DNA from: Ralstonia wenshanensis
Lineage (GTDB): Bacteria > Pseudomonadota > Gammaproteobacteria > Burkholderiales > Burkholderiaceae
Direction: 5' to 3'
DNA: 64,000 nt
Assembly: GCF_021173085.1 (NCBI RefSeq)
Contig: NZ_CP076413.1
Location: 2,232,001 to 2,296,000, forward strand
A model generated the notes under the pieces. That model was not told the DNA's origin, did not search any database, and was given only the letters and a program-made list of their open reading frames with translations. Numbering within the stretch: position 1 is the stretch's first letter; each line of letters starts with the position of its first letter. A program made the position numbers and the translations under genes. Positions 37,232-45,641 of this stretch are shown here, one piece after another.

Positions 37232-40160
37232 CGATACGTTGGTAGGTCACGGTTTGCGCAGCAGCTCCTGTCAGATCGACACGCACGGTGTTGTCTTGCG
37301 CACGGGCGGTGCGCGCTGGGTTGCCGTTGACCTTCACACGGCAGGCACCTGCATTGGCCAGACGAACAAACGGCTTGTAATACCCGCCTGCCTCGAAACT
37401 CAACGCATTTCCGTTTCGTGCGAAATCGCGCACAAAGGCAGCGGCTTCAGCAATGTACGCCGGCTTGGCCGACTCCGCCCCAGGTGCGAGCGTAAAGCGT
37501 GCGGCACCATCATCAAGATGGATATAGATGCCGCCGGCGGCCTTGTCATACCCAACCACCCCCTGCGCATCCGCCATGCGCGGCGTACCGGGCGCCATCC
37601 AGCGCAGCTCGCGCAGATCGCCATCGCCGCGCACCACCCAGGTGTTGTCGTCACCGACTTCTCGGGCGATGGCCATGTTGCGGAAGTCCAGCACCTTGAC
37701 CACATACTCGGTCGAATAGATCGGGAACACGGGCTGCGACAACGCGTAGTCATAGACCTTCTTCAAGGCCTTGAGCGACGCAAGCTTGGTGCCCGAATAC
37801 ATGTGGTAGTAGATGTTGATCGGCTTGAAGCGATACGGCGTGTCCGTCAACTGCAGCGTTTCAATCAGGCGATCGAAACCATAGAACGGCCCGGTCCAAT
37901 CGTTTGTATAGACGTTCTCGTTCTGGTTTGGCGCAAACACCTGGTAAGCCCCTGGGCCCTTGTCGATGCCCAGCGGCGCAATCTCCGTCCATGATGGCGA
38001 ACTGCGCGTGATGGTGGTATCGCCCCCGTTCAGGTTGAGCACGCCTGCGTCCCACGCCATGCGCACGGCAATCCCCGGAGGCTGGCAGTCGCCCGACCAC
38101 TGCAGGAGCTTCACGCGCTTGCCGGGCGGGGCCAGACGCTCGTTGATGTAGTTGATCGAGCCCGCTATCTCGCGATCCAGGCTGAACTTGTAGCCCGGAA
38201 TGGACAGCGTGAATGCGGTGTCGCCACCGCCCTTGTCCGCACCCGGGCCTTCCTTGGCCCGATCAGCGGCCGCGCCGGGCACGGTGCGGCTCCAATCAAA
38301 CGGGTGCGAATAAGTATGGGTGCCCAGCTCGACATACGGCAGCGCGAACATCTGGCGCGCAATTGCTTCCAGGCGCGGCGTCAGCTTGGGGTAAAGGCCG
38401 CTTGCGCCCACCTCGCCTTCGATGATCGACAGCGTTGTCGGGATGCGGTACTTCTCCCACACGTCCTGCAGCAGCACCTCGCCGGAATATTCGGGGCCAG
38501 GAAACTCGGCGCGTGAGGCAAAGCCGTCGCCATCCACGTGCACGAGCATGAGCCGGCGGCCGTTTTCAGAGGTCACATCGGGGATCGGCATGTCCGGCAG
38601 CGCCAGCGCGCGGCGCAGGAACTCGATCGGCTGGACAACCCAGCGGGCCTGCTCAACGGTGTCCATGGAGAACACCGCGTACGGATTCAGTACGTAGCCG
38701 CCCCAGTCGGTAATGGCAGCGGCATCAAACTCAAAGTTGCCCGACTTCAGCCGCAGCAGCGACTGCCCATTCGCGCTCACCTTGATCGGCTGGGCTTCAC
38801 GGCGCTCCGGCTGGGGCGCCATCTCAAAACCCATCATCTTGTCTTGCGACACCACCGACAGCGGCCCGCTGGCACGCCCGCGCACGAGCTGCAGCTTGAA
38901 CATGTCCGCCATGCTGCCGTCCACCGGCAGGCCGAACTGGTTCAGGAAGGCGATGTGCACGCCGTCATGAATCCGTTGCCGCACCCACGACGACAGCGCC
39001 GCCACCTGCTTGATCGGACTGGTGTTCACCCACACCACCACGCCGGCGTAGCGGTCGGGCGGTACCGAAGCCGGCAGCGGCTTGTTGATGTCGGCGTACT
39101 CGACGTCGTAGCCAAGAAAATTGAGGGGCGTGGCCACGAAGCGCACGCCCTCGCTGGTGTCGATAGTGGTACGCGGGTCGCGGTCCTGCAGGATCAACAC
39201 CTTGCGCGGCAACACCTCGATGCGCCCCACGCCAATGGTCGACAGGTCGGGATCGGTCACGTACGGCACCACGCCCTGCGCCTTGATGCGCTTGGCCGTT
39301 TCGCGTGCACAGGCACGGTCGGTCGGCGGGCAGTAGTCGATGGCGATGACGGGCAGGTGATAGTCGTCGCGAATCTGGCGTACATGGCCCATCAGCCATT
39401 CGCGGTCGGCGTCGCTCACGTCCTTGTACTGCTTGCTGCCCTGGTCCCAGCCGCGATACAGCGATTCAAACGCCACCGCATACGCCAGGTCGTGCACCTG
39501 CGGCAGGATCTCAAACCCGCGGTTGAAGATCAGCTTGGCGTCCGGATAGCGCGCCTTGATCGCGCGAATCACCCGCACCATGCCGGCTTCCTGCGCCGCG
39601 CGCGAGGCGTCGTCCTTGGCCACCAACTGATAAGAGTCGAGCGTATCGAGGAAAAAGCCACGGTAGCCCTTGTCCCACAGCGGCTTGATGACGTGTTCGA
39701 CATAAAACGCCGGCCACTCGGGCTGGGCCTGGTCTACCACGCGTGAGGCCCACGCCGCGTTGCGGCCCGACAACCAGGCCTTGGGTAATTCCTTGTACCA
39801 GCTGCGCTCAGGCGTGACCTCGCCCACGCTCACATAGGCGTACCACTGCGTCTTGGGTGTCTTGAACTGCGATGGATCGAACCCGTGGTCGGGTTCCACC
39901 ACCACCGCATCGAAGGCGCGCAACTGCGCCACGGGCGGTTTGTCGCCGTAGTACCACGCGATGTTCGGCGCGCTGGCCGAGACGGAAGATGTAACCGCAG
40001 ACGCACCGGATCCGGTGGTGGCAGACGTTTGTTGCGCAAACGTCGTACAAGGCATCGATACGGTGGCTGCAATAAGAAAGCCTGCCAACCGTGCGATCGT
40101 CCCTGCCGTATTCCCCCGTTTCCCCCCGGTGCGCCGCTGTAAACGGCTGAGAACCCACAT
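37218..40160 (-). CDS. pelA: Pel polysaccharide deacetylase/hydrolase PelA
   Basis: 980 residues. Start chosen at MWVLSRLQRR because a signal peptide follows directly (cleavage near TTFAQQ). N-terminal GH114 hydrolase domain (about 50-290): NIAWYYGDKPP, YRGFFLDTLDSYQLV, VAFESLYRGWDQ. A linking domain follows, then the CE-type deacetylase with metal-site motifs VHVDGDGFASRAEF and GTHTYSHPFDW. It partly de-N-acetylates Pel to make it cationic and can also cut it. First gene of the operon; a 380-bp promoter region lies upstream. Confidence 0.95.
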   Translation of the reverse strand: MWVLSRLQRRTGGKRGNTAGTIARLAGFLIAATVSMPCTTFAQQTSATTGSGASAVTSSVSASAPNIAWYYGDKPPVAQLRAFDAVVVEPDHGFDPSQFKTPKTQWYAYVSVGEVTPERSWYKELPKAWLSGRNAAWASRVVDQAQPEWPAFYVEHVIKPLWDKGYRGFFLDTLDSYQLVAKDDASRAAQEAGMVRVIRAIKARYPDAKLIFNRGFEILPQVHDLAYAVAFESLYRGWDQGSKQYKDVSDADREWLMGHVRQIRDDYHLPVIAIDYCPPTDRACARETAKRIKAQGVVPYVTDPDLSTIGVGRIEVLPRKVLILQDRDPRTTIDTSEGVRFVATPLNFLGYDVEYADINKPLPASVPPDRYAGVVVWVNTSPIKQVAALSSWVRQRIHDGVHIAFLNQFGLPVDGSMADMFKLQLVRGRASGPLSVVSQDKMMGFEMAPQPERREAQPIKVSANGQSLLRLKSGNFEFDAAAITDWGGYVLNPYAVFSMDTVEQARWVVQPIEFLRRALALPDMPIPDVTSENGRRLMLVHVDGDGFASRAEFPGPEYSGEVLLQDVWEKYRIPTTLSIIEGEVGASGLYPKLTPRLEAIARQMFALPYVELGTHTYSHPFDWSRTVPGAAADRAKEGPGADKGGGDTAFTLSIPGYKFSLDREIAGSINYINERLAPPGKRVKLLQWSGDCQPPGIAVRMAWDAGVLNLNGGDTTITRSSPSWTEIAPLGIDKGPGAYQVFAPNQNENVYTNDWTGPFYGFDRLIETLQLTDTPYRFKPINIYYHMYSGTKLASLKALKKVYDYALSQPVFPIYSTEYVVKVLDFRNMAIAREVGDDNTWVVRGDGDLRELRWMAPGTPRMADAQGVVGYDKAAGGIYIHLDDGAARFTLAPGAESAKPAYIAEAAAFVRDFARNGNALSFEAGGYYKPFVRLANAGACRVKVNGNPARTARAQDNTVRVDLTGAAAQTVTYQRIDVVC

Positions 40161-40540
40161 GAACTGATACTCCGCTATGCAACTGAGTGCATGAATTAGG
40201 CCGATCTGCGCCGGCGCTGAAGATCGGCCCCTGTGGCGGCGCCGTCCCGGAACTACTGTTTTTCTTCCCGGTCGCCGCCCGCAAACGCAGGCCCCGCAAG
40301 GCATACCGAGATAATGTGTCCGAACGTCAAGTATCGCCGATGCCATGGGTACACCGCAAACCACATTTTTGATGGCCGTATACCCCTCTCGGACATAAAC
40401 AATTGTTTGAGATCAATCGCGCATGCCGTGGTTTGACAAAGCATTCAGGGCTGCACCATGATCATTCGGAGCCACATTCCACGCGACCGTGCAGTTGTCG
40501 CTGCGCAACGACGCGACTTGCCCGGACGGCCCCCGCCATC
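40161..40540. promoter_or_regulatory. Divergent promoter region of the pel operon and the CNNM-like gene
   Basis: An AT-richer 380-bp gap, which must contain the pel promoter. Seen: a perfect AAACAATTGTTT palindrome at 40397-40408 and an inverted pair TGTCCGA (40317-40323) / TCGGACA (40389-40395). Either may bind a regulator; no FleQ-type box recognised. Confidence 0.45.
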
Positions 40541-41848
40541 ATGTCCGCCCTCATCCTTGCCCTGCTGATCCTGATCAGCGCCTTTTTCTCTGCTTCCGAA
40601 ATCGCCCTCACGGCATCGCGGCGCACCCGCCTGCAAACCCTGGCCGACGACGGCGACACCCGCGCCCTGCGCGTGCTGCAACTCAAGGACATGCCAGGCA
40701 ACTTCTTCACCGTGGTGCAAATCGGGGTGAATGCGGTGGCCATCCTGGCCGGTGTCATCGGCGACAGCCAGATCTCGGGGCCGCTCGCCGCAGGGCTGAG
40801 CGAGTGGCTGCCTGCCGCCCGCGCCGAACGGATCGGCAGCATCGCCGGCTTCATCATCGTGACGGCGCTGTTCATTCTCTTTGCCGACCTGCTGCCCAAG
40901 CGCCTGGCCGTGCTTTACCCCGAGCGCTGCGCCCTGTCGGTCATCGGCCCGATGCAGTCGTGCCTGCGCGCATTGCGGCCGGTGGTGTGGCTGTTCAATG
41001 GGGCGGCCGACATGTTCCTCAAGCTGTTTGGCGTACCCACACACCGCGTCGACCAGATCACCACCGAAGACATCGCCGCCATGGTGGGCGCAGGCGCGGA
41101 AGCCGGCGTGCTGCGCAAGCACGAGCTGGCCATGATCGAAAACGTGTTCGAGCTGGAATCGCGCACCATCACCTCGGTGATGACCGTGCGCGACGAGGTG
41201 ATCTACTTCACGGTGGACGAGCCGCTGGAGTCGATCAAGATGAAGATCATTGCGCAGCCGCACGCCGAATATCTCGTCTGCCGCGAAGACATCGACTCGG
41301 TGCTCGGCTTCATCGCGTCCAAGGACATCTTGCAGCAGATCCTGTCGGACGAGTCGTCCGCCGTGATCCGCAACATCAGCAAGCACTACGACAAGAATCT
41401 GCTGGTGCTGCCAGACACGCTCAATCTGTCGCAAGCGCTCACGCGGTTTCGCGAAATGCACGAGCGCTTTGGCGCGGTCGTCAACGAATACGGGCTGGTG
41501 GTGGGTGTTGTGACACTCGACGACATTGTCGGCGCGGTGATGGGCGACATCCTGTACCTGGGCGAGGACGAGCAGATCGTGCGCCGCGATGACGGCTCAT
41601 GCCTGATCGACGGTGTCACGCCGCTGGGCGACGTCAAACGCGCCTTCGACCTCGACGACCTGCCCGGCGAACACCACGTCGAAACGCTTGCCGGGCTGGT
41701 CATCTACGCGCTCAAGCGCATTCCCAAGAAAAGCGAGACGGTCGACATCGGGCCGCTGCATATTGAAGTGCTCGACATCGACAATCACCGCGTCGATCAG
41801 TTGCTGGTGTCGCGGCGGATCGACCCTCCGGCAGCGACCACGCCCTAG
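40541..41848 (+). CDS. CNNM/CorC (HlyC)-type membrane protein with CBS domains
   Basis: 435 residues. N-terminal DUF21/CNNM membrane domain with about four helices (LILALLILISAFFSASEIALTAS, GIIVTALFILFADLLPKRLAVL-like), a CBS pair (about 205-330, MTVRDEVIYFTVDEPLESIK, GFIASKDIL, VVGVVTLDDIVGAVMGD) and a C-terminal transporter-associated domain. Family members move Mg/Co ions or support membrane integrity; 'hemolysin' is an old label. Start follows a long hydrophilic lead that is excluded. Confidence 0.85.
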   Translation: MSALILALLILISAFFSASEIALTASRRTRLQTLADDGDTRALRVLQLKDMPGNFFTVVQIGVNAVAILAGVIGDSQISGPLAAGLSEWLPAARAERIGSIAGFIIVTALFILFADLLPKRLAVLYPERCALSVIGPMQSCLRALRPVVWLFNGAADMFLKLFGVPTHRVDQITTEDIAAMVGAGAEAGVLRKHELAMIENVFELESRTITSVMTVRDEVIYFTVDEPLESIKMKIIAQPHAEYLVCREDIDSVLGFIASKDILQQILSDESSAVIRNISKHYDKNLLVLPDTLNLSQALTRFREMHERFGAVVNEYGLVVGVVTLDDIVGAVMGDILYLGEDEQIVRRDDGSCLIDGVTPLGDVKRAFDLDDLPGEHHVETLAGLVIYALKRIPKKSETVDIGPLHIEVLDIDNHRVDQLLVSRRIDPPAATTP

Positions 41849-42273
41849 GCCTCGGCGTCGTGAGCAGCAAACACTTCCTTGGCGGCAAACATGCCGTTGA
41901 GCGCTGCCGGAAAACCCGCGTATAGCGCCATCTGCAGAATCGTCTCGGTGATCTCCGTGCGCGTGAGCCCGACGTTGAGCCCCGCCGCAATGTGCACCTT
42001 CAACTGCGGTGCCGCGTTGCCCAGCGCCGTGAGCGCGGCAATGGTGGCAATCTCGCGCTCGCGCAGCGTCAGACCAGGGCGGCAGTAAACATCGCCAAAC
42101 CCGAATTCGACGATGTAGCGGCCGAGGTCGGGCGCGATGTCGGCCATGGCCTCGACCACGCGTTCGCCGGCCACATCATCGACTTCCTTCAGCTTTAGCC
42201 AGCCCCGTGCGTAACGGTCGTCCTGCAGATTGGCGTGGTTTGCGGATTGGGCGGTGTGCGTGTTCGGTGTCAT
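41845..42273 (-). CDS. Carboxymuconolactone-decarboxylase family protein
   Basis: 142 residues with the AhpD-like helical fold: YCRPGLTLREREIATIAALTAL and LKVHIAAGLNVGLTRTEITETI. It resembles gamma-carboxymuconolactone decarboxylase, but lies apart from the pca genes and is paired with a MerR regulator. A role in detoxification (peroxidase-like or lactone-related) is therefore as likely as ring catabolism. The start follows a GAGGA site; the first 98 bp overlap the end of the merR gene. Confidence 0.8.
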   Translation of the reverse strand: MTPNTHTAQSANHANLQDDRYARGWLKLKEVDDVAGERVVEAMADIAPDLGRYIVEFGFGDVYCRPGLTLREREIATIAALTALGNAAPQLKVHIAAGLNVGLTRTEITETILQMALYAGFPAALNGMFAAKEVFAAHDAEA

Positions 42274-42733
42274 GCGCGTCCTCGTTCGGTTGGCGTTTTG
42301 GCTTGTGCTTCGATTTGAGAGATGAGGAAGCAGAGCCCTTCGCGCCTTCCGCGGCTTCAATCCGTGCCCGGATGCCGTCGTAGACAACGAGTTTGACGCG
42401 CAGCACGGCCAGCGTTTCGGCCCGCGCGCGCAGCTCCGCTTCCAGCGCCGCCGCATGCGATTCCAGCAGGCGTTGGCGCGCCGACACACTCTCCAGACTG
42501 TCGCCCTGCCGCCGCAGTGCGGCGTACGCCTGCATCTGCGCGATCGGCATGCCGGTATCGCGCAGGCGCAGCAGGAACTCGAGCCATCTCATGTCTTCGG
42601 TGCGGAAGACACGATGGCCGTTATCGCGCCGCTGCACGCTGTCGAGCAGGCCGATGCGCTCGTAATAGCGCAGCGTATGCGTCGACAGGCCGGTGGCTTC
42701 TGCAACTTGGGCGATGGTCAGGAATGTGGTCAT
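42176..42733 (-). CDS. MerR-family transcriptional regulator
   Basis: 185 residues. N-terminal MerR HTH (TIAQVAEATGLSTHTLRYYERIGLL), a coiled-coil dimer helix (about 75-120) and then an unusually long basic, low-complexity tail. The tail's last 30 residues are encoded within the next gene in another frame, so the overlap is 98 bp. Relatives usually end near residue 130-150, so the tail may be a drifted stop. No effector Cys cluster is seen. The promoter is listed separately; it probably also serves the decarboxylase-like gene. Confidence 0.88.
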   Translation of the reverse strand: MTTFLTIAQVAEATGLSTHTLRYYERIGLLDSVQRRDNGHRVFRTEDMRWLEFLLRLRDTGMPIAQMQAYAALRRQGDSLESVSARQRLLESHAAALEAELRARAETLAVLRVKLVVYDGIRARIEAAEGAKGSASSSLKSKHKPKRQPNEDAHDTEHAHRPIRKPRQSAGRPLRTGLAKAEGSR

Positions 42734-42739
42734 GAACGG

Positions 42740-42770
42740 AGCTTAGAAGTTAGAGCGCACTCTAAGTCAA
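42740..42770 (-). promoter_or_regulatory. MerR-type promoter with 19-bp spacer and dyad
   Basis: On the minus strand, -35 TTGACT (42770-42765), 19-bp spacer, -10 TAAGCT (42745-42740). The spacer holds the dyad TTAGAG-TGCG-CTCTAA (42765-42750). Overlong spacers with a central dyad are the hallmark of MerR-controlled promoters. Only six bases separate the -10 box from the ATG, so the mRNA should be leaderless or nearly so. Confidence 0.7.
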
Positions 42771-42808
42771 GCGACTTTAACGTGAATCTTTTCGGCTCGC
42801 ACAAAACA

Positions 42809-42840
42809 AAGCGCCGGCTCCTTCTAGGAGGCCGGCGCTT
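42809..42840 (-). terminator. Intrinsic terminator of the small exported-protein gene
   Basis: AAGCGCCGGC ... GCCGGCGCTT, 10-bp arms, then on the minus strand TTTGTTTTGTG. It lies 33 bases after the stop of the 74-residue gene. Confidence 0.75.
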
Positions 42841-42872
42841 CGGTGTGCAGAAAATCGGCGGGCTACAGCAGA

Positions 42873-43097
42873 TCAGCCGCCCACGCCGTACGCGCTCTTG
42901 TCCTGATGCTTCGGACGATGGTCGCGTTTCTTTTTCTTCTTATGAAGTTGCGTTGCCTTTTCGCCTGCGGCAGGAGCCGACGCGGCGGGTGCCGGCGCGG
43001 CAGCGGCAGGTGCCGGAGCCGCTGCCGGTGCGGACGCCTGCGCAAACGCGCCGGCGCTGAAGACTGTAGCCACGAGGGCGGCCAGAAGCTTGTTCAT
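42873..43097 (-). CDS. Small exported Ala/Pro-rich, Lys-tailed protein (74 aa)
   Basis: MNKLLAALVATVFSAGAFAQ is a clean Sec signal, followed by about 25 residues of almost pure Ala/Pro and a basic tail (THKKKKKRDHRPK-like, ending KSAYGVGG). No enzyme-like motifs. The plan is the same as in the protein at 43501-43773, which lies divergently 400 bp away. Such low-complexity periplasmic proteins are common in Ralstonia and often annotated as acid-shock-like; the function is unknown. The ATG follows a TAAGGACAAC site. Confidence 0.7.
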   Translation of the reverse strand: MNKLLAALVATVFSAGAFAQASAPAAAPAPAAAAPAPAASAPAAGEKATQLHKKKKKRDHRPKHQDKSAYGVGG

Positions 43098-43500
43098 CGT
43101 GTTGTCCTTATAGAAGAGACTGGTTTGTGGCGCTACCGGTATCGGATGGAGCGTGACCCATTGCGCTCCCACGCCCGCGATGCAATGCGCGGCCTGACAT
43201 CGAAATGACCCACGCATCACCACCCAGTGTGGTGTACGCGTCAGCGGTTGTCCACCCGACGCCTGACGGTACGCCGATGCGCCGGGCCTGGCCTTGATGT
43301 GTCTCAACCCATCGCGACAGACATCGGACGCAGCGAAACCGACCTTGTTACGCGCGCTTACACCGTGGGCAGAACGCTTACAAACGGCGGTCAGCGCGCT
43401 CTCAATGTGAGACGTTTTTGGAGGCATGGATCGCAAATGGGACGAGATCCATGTATCTGGAGTCCCAATATCCCGCTTGTATCTGATTAAGGAGTCTCAC
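43098..43500. promoter_or_regulatory. Divergent gap between the two small exported-protein genes
   Basis: 403 bases with no credible gene; presumably promoters of both flanking genes. A TTAAGGAG ribosome site ends it on the right. No clear dyad found. Confidence 0.35.
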
Positions 43501-43773
43501 ATGAAAGTCGCTCAATCCCTGGCCGCTCTGATCGTTGCTGGTGCCTTCGCAGCCCCCGTGTTCGCAGCTGGCACCGCCTCCGCACCGGCCGCCGCACCCG
43601 CACCGGCGGCGACCGCTGCAGCGACGACCACCGATGCTGCTTCGGCACCGAAGGCTGAAGCCAAGCACGAGAAGAAGCACGCTCACAAGAAGACCCACAA
43701 GGCTGCAGCCAAGTCGGAAGCCAAGACCGACGCTGCTTCGGCACCGAAGGCCGCTGCGCCCGCCAAGCAATAA
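43501..43773 (+). CDS. Small exported Ala/Lys/His-rich protein (90 aa)
   Basis: Signal MKVAQSLAALIVAGAFAAPVFA, then a stretch of Ala/Pro/Thr and repeated APKAEAK / KHEKKHAHKKTHKAA units. It resembles acid-shock/Asr-like and other low-complexity periplasmic proteins. Same plan as its divergent neighbour at 42873-43097, though the sequences differ outside composition. A strong AAGGAG site lies upstream and a very strong terminator after the stop, as for a highly expressed single gene. Confidence 0.7.
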   Translation: MKVAQSLAALIVAGAFAAPVFAAGTASAPAAAPAPAATAAATTTDAASAPKAEAKHEKKHAHKKTHKAAAKSEAKTDAASAPKAAAPAKQ

Positions 43774-43791
43774 GGCAGCCGCACCATGAAG

Positions 43792-43821
43792 AACGCCGGG
43801 ACACTCCCGGCGTTTTTTTTT
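43792..43821 (+). terminator. Strong intrinsic terminator
   Basis: AACGCCGGGA-CAC-TCCCGGCGTT, perfect 10-bp stem with a 3-base loop, followed by nine T in all. Ends the small exported-protein transcript. Confidence 0.92.
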
Positions 43822-43959
43822 GCCTGCTTGCCGACGCATCACTGCAGATGCGTCAGACGCTTCCTGCGTTCGCTCGTCATCCGGCATTCGGGCGGTTCCA
43901 CTAGAATGGCGTGCCCGCCGTTTCCTTCGCTCACATTCGTTTCGAATTTCTGCTCGCTC

Positions 43960-44787
43960 ATGCCGCTGTCTTCGCGCGCCCTGCCCCGCTTTGCGTTCTT
44001 CCTTCTGATGGCCATCGGCGCATTGAGCGGCATCGCCCGGGCACAGACAAGCCCCGCCGCCAACACGGAGAGCAACGCAAACAACAGCGCCGACGCCAGC
44101 GACTGGAGCATTGCTGTGGGCCCGGCGATTTACATGTCGCCCAAGTATCCGGGCGCAAAATCGAGCTTCGTGTTTCCGTGGATCGATCAGGAGATCGAGT
44201 ACAAGCACCGGTTCTTTTCCAAGGGGATGGACTTTGCGGGTGTGTACCTGGCGAACAACGACACGTGGCAGGTGGGCGGCAACTTCCAGTTCGACCCGAC
44301 GTGGCGCCATGAGCATGACGACGCGCGCCTGAATGGTCTGGGCAACCTCAATGCCACGGTGCGCGCAAAGGCGTTTGCGCAGTACACGGTGTCGTTCCTC
44401 ACGCTGTCCACCGATGCGGAGCAGGACATCCTCGGTAACCGCCAGGGGTTGATCGCCAACGCCGATGTCTACGCAAGCGCGCCGCTCGGCCGCTGGCTGT
44501 TCAGCCTCGGCACCGGCGTGTCATGGACGAACGGCCAGTACATGCGTACGTTCTTTGGCGTGGACGATGGGCAGAGCGCCCGTTCGGGCCTGCCGGTATT
44601 TGCCACGCATGCGGGGCTGCGCGACATCCACTTCAATGCCATCGTCACGTGCAAGCTCGATGATCGGTGGACGGCCAATGGCTCGCTCACGGTTGCGCGG
44701 TTGCAAGGCGATGCGGCGGATAGCCCGATCACGCAGCGCCGCCAGCAGACCACGGCCATGGCTTCGCTTACGTACCGGTTCCGCTGA
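43960..44787 (+). CDS. MipA/OmpV-family outer-membrane protein
   Basis: About 275 residues. Signal MPLSSRALPRFAFFLLMAIGALSG... cleaved near ARAQ, then alternating beta strands with the family features VGPAIYMSPKYPGAKSS, GVYLANNDTW and a C-terminal strand ending in TYRFR with penultimate Phe. MipA-type proteins are scaffolds or porin-like barrels of about 250-280 residues. The start is uncertain; an ATG at 43906 would add 18 residues. Confidence 0.8.
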   Translation: MPLSSRALPRFAFFLLMAIGALSGIARAQTSPAANTESNANNSADASDWSIAVGPAIYMSPKYPGAKSSFVFPWIDQEIEYKHRFFSKGMDFAGVYLANNDTWQVGGNFQFDPTWRHEHDDARLNGLGNLNATVRAKAFAQYTVSFLTLSTDAEQDILGNRQGLIANADVYASAPLGRWLFSLGTGVSWTNGQYMRTFFGVDDGQSARSGLPVFATHAGLRDIHFNAIVTCKLDDRWTANGSLTVARLQGDAADSPITQRRQQTTAMASLTYRFR

Positions 44788-45087
44788 CAGGGCGCCCCGG
44801 ATCGGGCGCGGTGATGTGCGCAATCGCTTGCGCAGGCAGGTGACGTTTGCCTCGCAAACCTGTGCAAAGTAGGCAATCCGCTTATGAGACCAGAAGTTGG
44901 CCCGTGCGCCTCTCACCCAAACGGACCATGCTTCCTTTTCACAACAGGCATGCGCGTGGACTAGCGCAATCGCGCTGCTTTTTTTGCTAGTCTGTTTGGC
45001 AAGCGGCGATCACTTCCGATCAATGCGCGGGCAGTGAACGGTGTCTTCCCACCGGCGGCGGACACCGCAAGACAGGAGGGCTTGACC
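44788..45087. other. Gap before the coiled-coil hypothetical gene
   Basis: 300 bases. Right after the outer-membrane protein stop is a GCGCCC-N6-GGGCGC hairpin (44792-44809) without a T-run. The rest shows no gene; an AGGAGGG site ends it. Confidence 0.35.
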
Positions 45088-45555
45088 ATGTTGCGGTGGA
45101 TTGCAAACTGGGCCTTGAGCCACGCACCCTCTCCCGAGAAGCAGGCCGAACGCGCGCTAAGCGAATTGCGCATGGAGCTGTACCAGGCAGAGCAGCGCGT
45201 GATGGATGCTCAAATGCACGCGGACTATTACCGCGCCCGTATCACGTTCCTGGAAGATGTCGTCAAGAAAGGCATCGAGCGCGTCTCCGACCAGCGCAAG
45301 GGCAAGCAGGAAAGCGCCCACGCATTGCGCGCCGGTCTCAAATTCACGGCCGAGTTGTGGCGCGAATCGCAATCGCGCGACTCGCACATGCTCAAGCGCC
45401 GCACGGCAATGTCGTTCATCGACCCGCACGACGCACAGGCCGACGAATCGCACGCGCCGAAGATCCACCACTTCTCGAAGATCCCCGTGGATTCGGCGTT
45501 CGACGACAACGTGAGTGCGCTGCCTTCCAAGCACGCCGCGGCGGAGAAAGCATAG
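45088..45555 (+). CDS. Hypothetical coiled-coil protein (155 aa)
   Basis: Start ATG follows a GGAGGG site. The N-terminal half is helical with heptads (PEKQAERALSELRMELYQAEQ, RITFLEDVVKKGIERV); the C-terminal half is hydrophilic with several His/Asp. No signal peptide or known motif. Function unknown. Confidence 0.6.
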   Translation: MLRWIANWALSHAPSPEKQAERALSELRMELYQAEQRVMDAQMHADYYRARITFLEDVVKKGIERVSDQRKGKQESAHALRAGLKFTAELWRESQSRDSHMLKRRTAMSFIDPHDAQADESHAPKIHHFSKIPVDSAFDDNVSALPSKHAAAEKA

Positions 45556-45562
45556 CGCGCGA

Positions 45563-45581
45563 GCTGGCCGGTGCGGCCAGC
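45563..45581. terminator. Hairpin between convergent genes
   Basis: GCTGGCC-GGTGC-GGCCAGC, perfect 7-bp stem, 5-base loop, in the 86-bp gap between the coiled-coil gene and the binding-protein-like gene. No T-run, so a weak bidirectional terminator at best. Confidence 0.4.
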
Positions 45582-45641
45582 CCGCACGGCCAGCGCATCA
45601 GAGACGTCGACACGTTCGGCTCCGTGGGCGGGCAGTGGCGC

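Noticed and set aside
35207-37330. 707-codon open frame on the plus strand opposite pelB
   Set aside because: Antisense shadow of a high-GC gene: rich in Arg/His/Gln, no domain, no ribosome site, while pelB on the other strand is clearly real.
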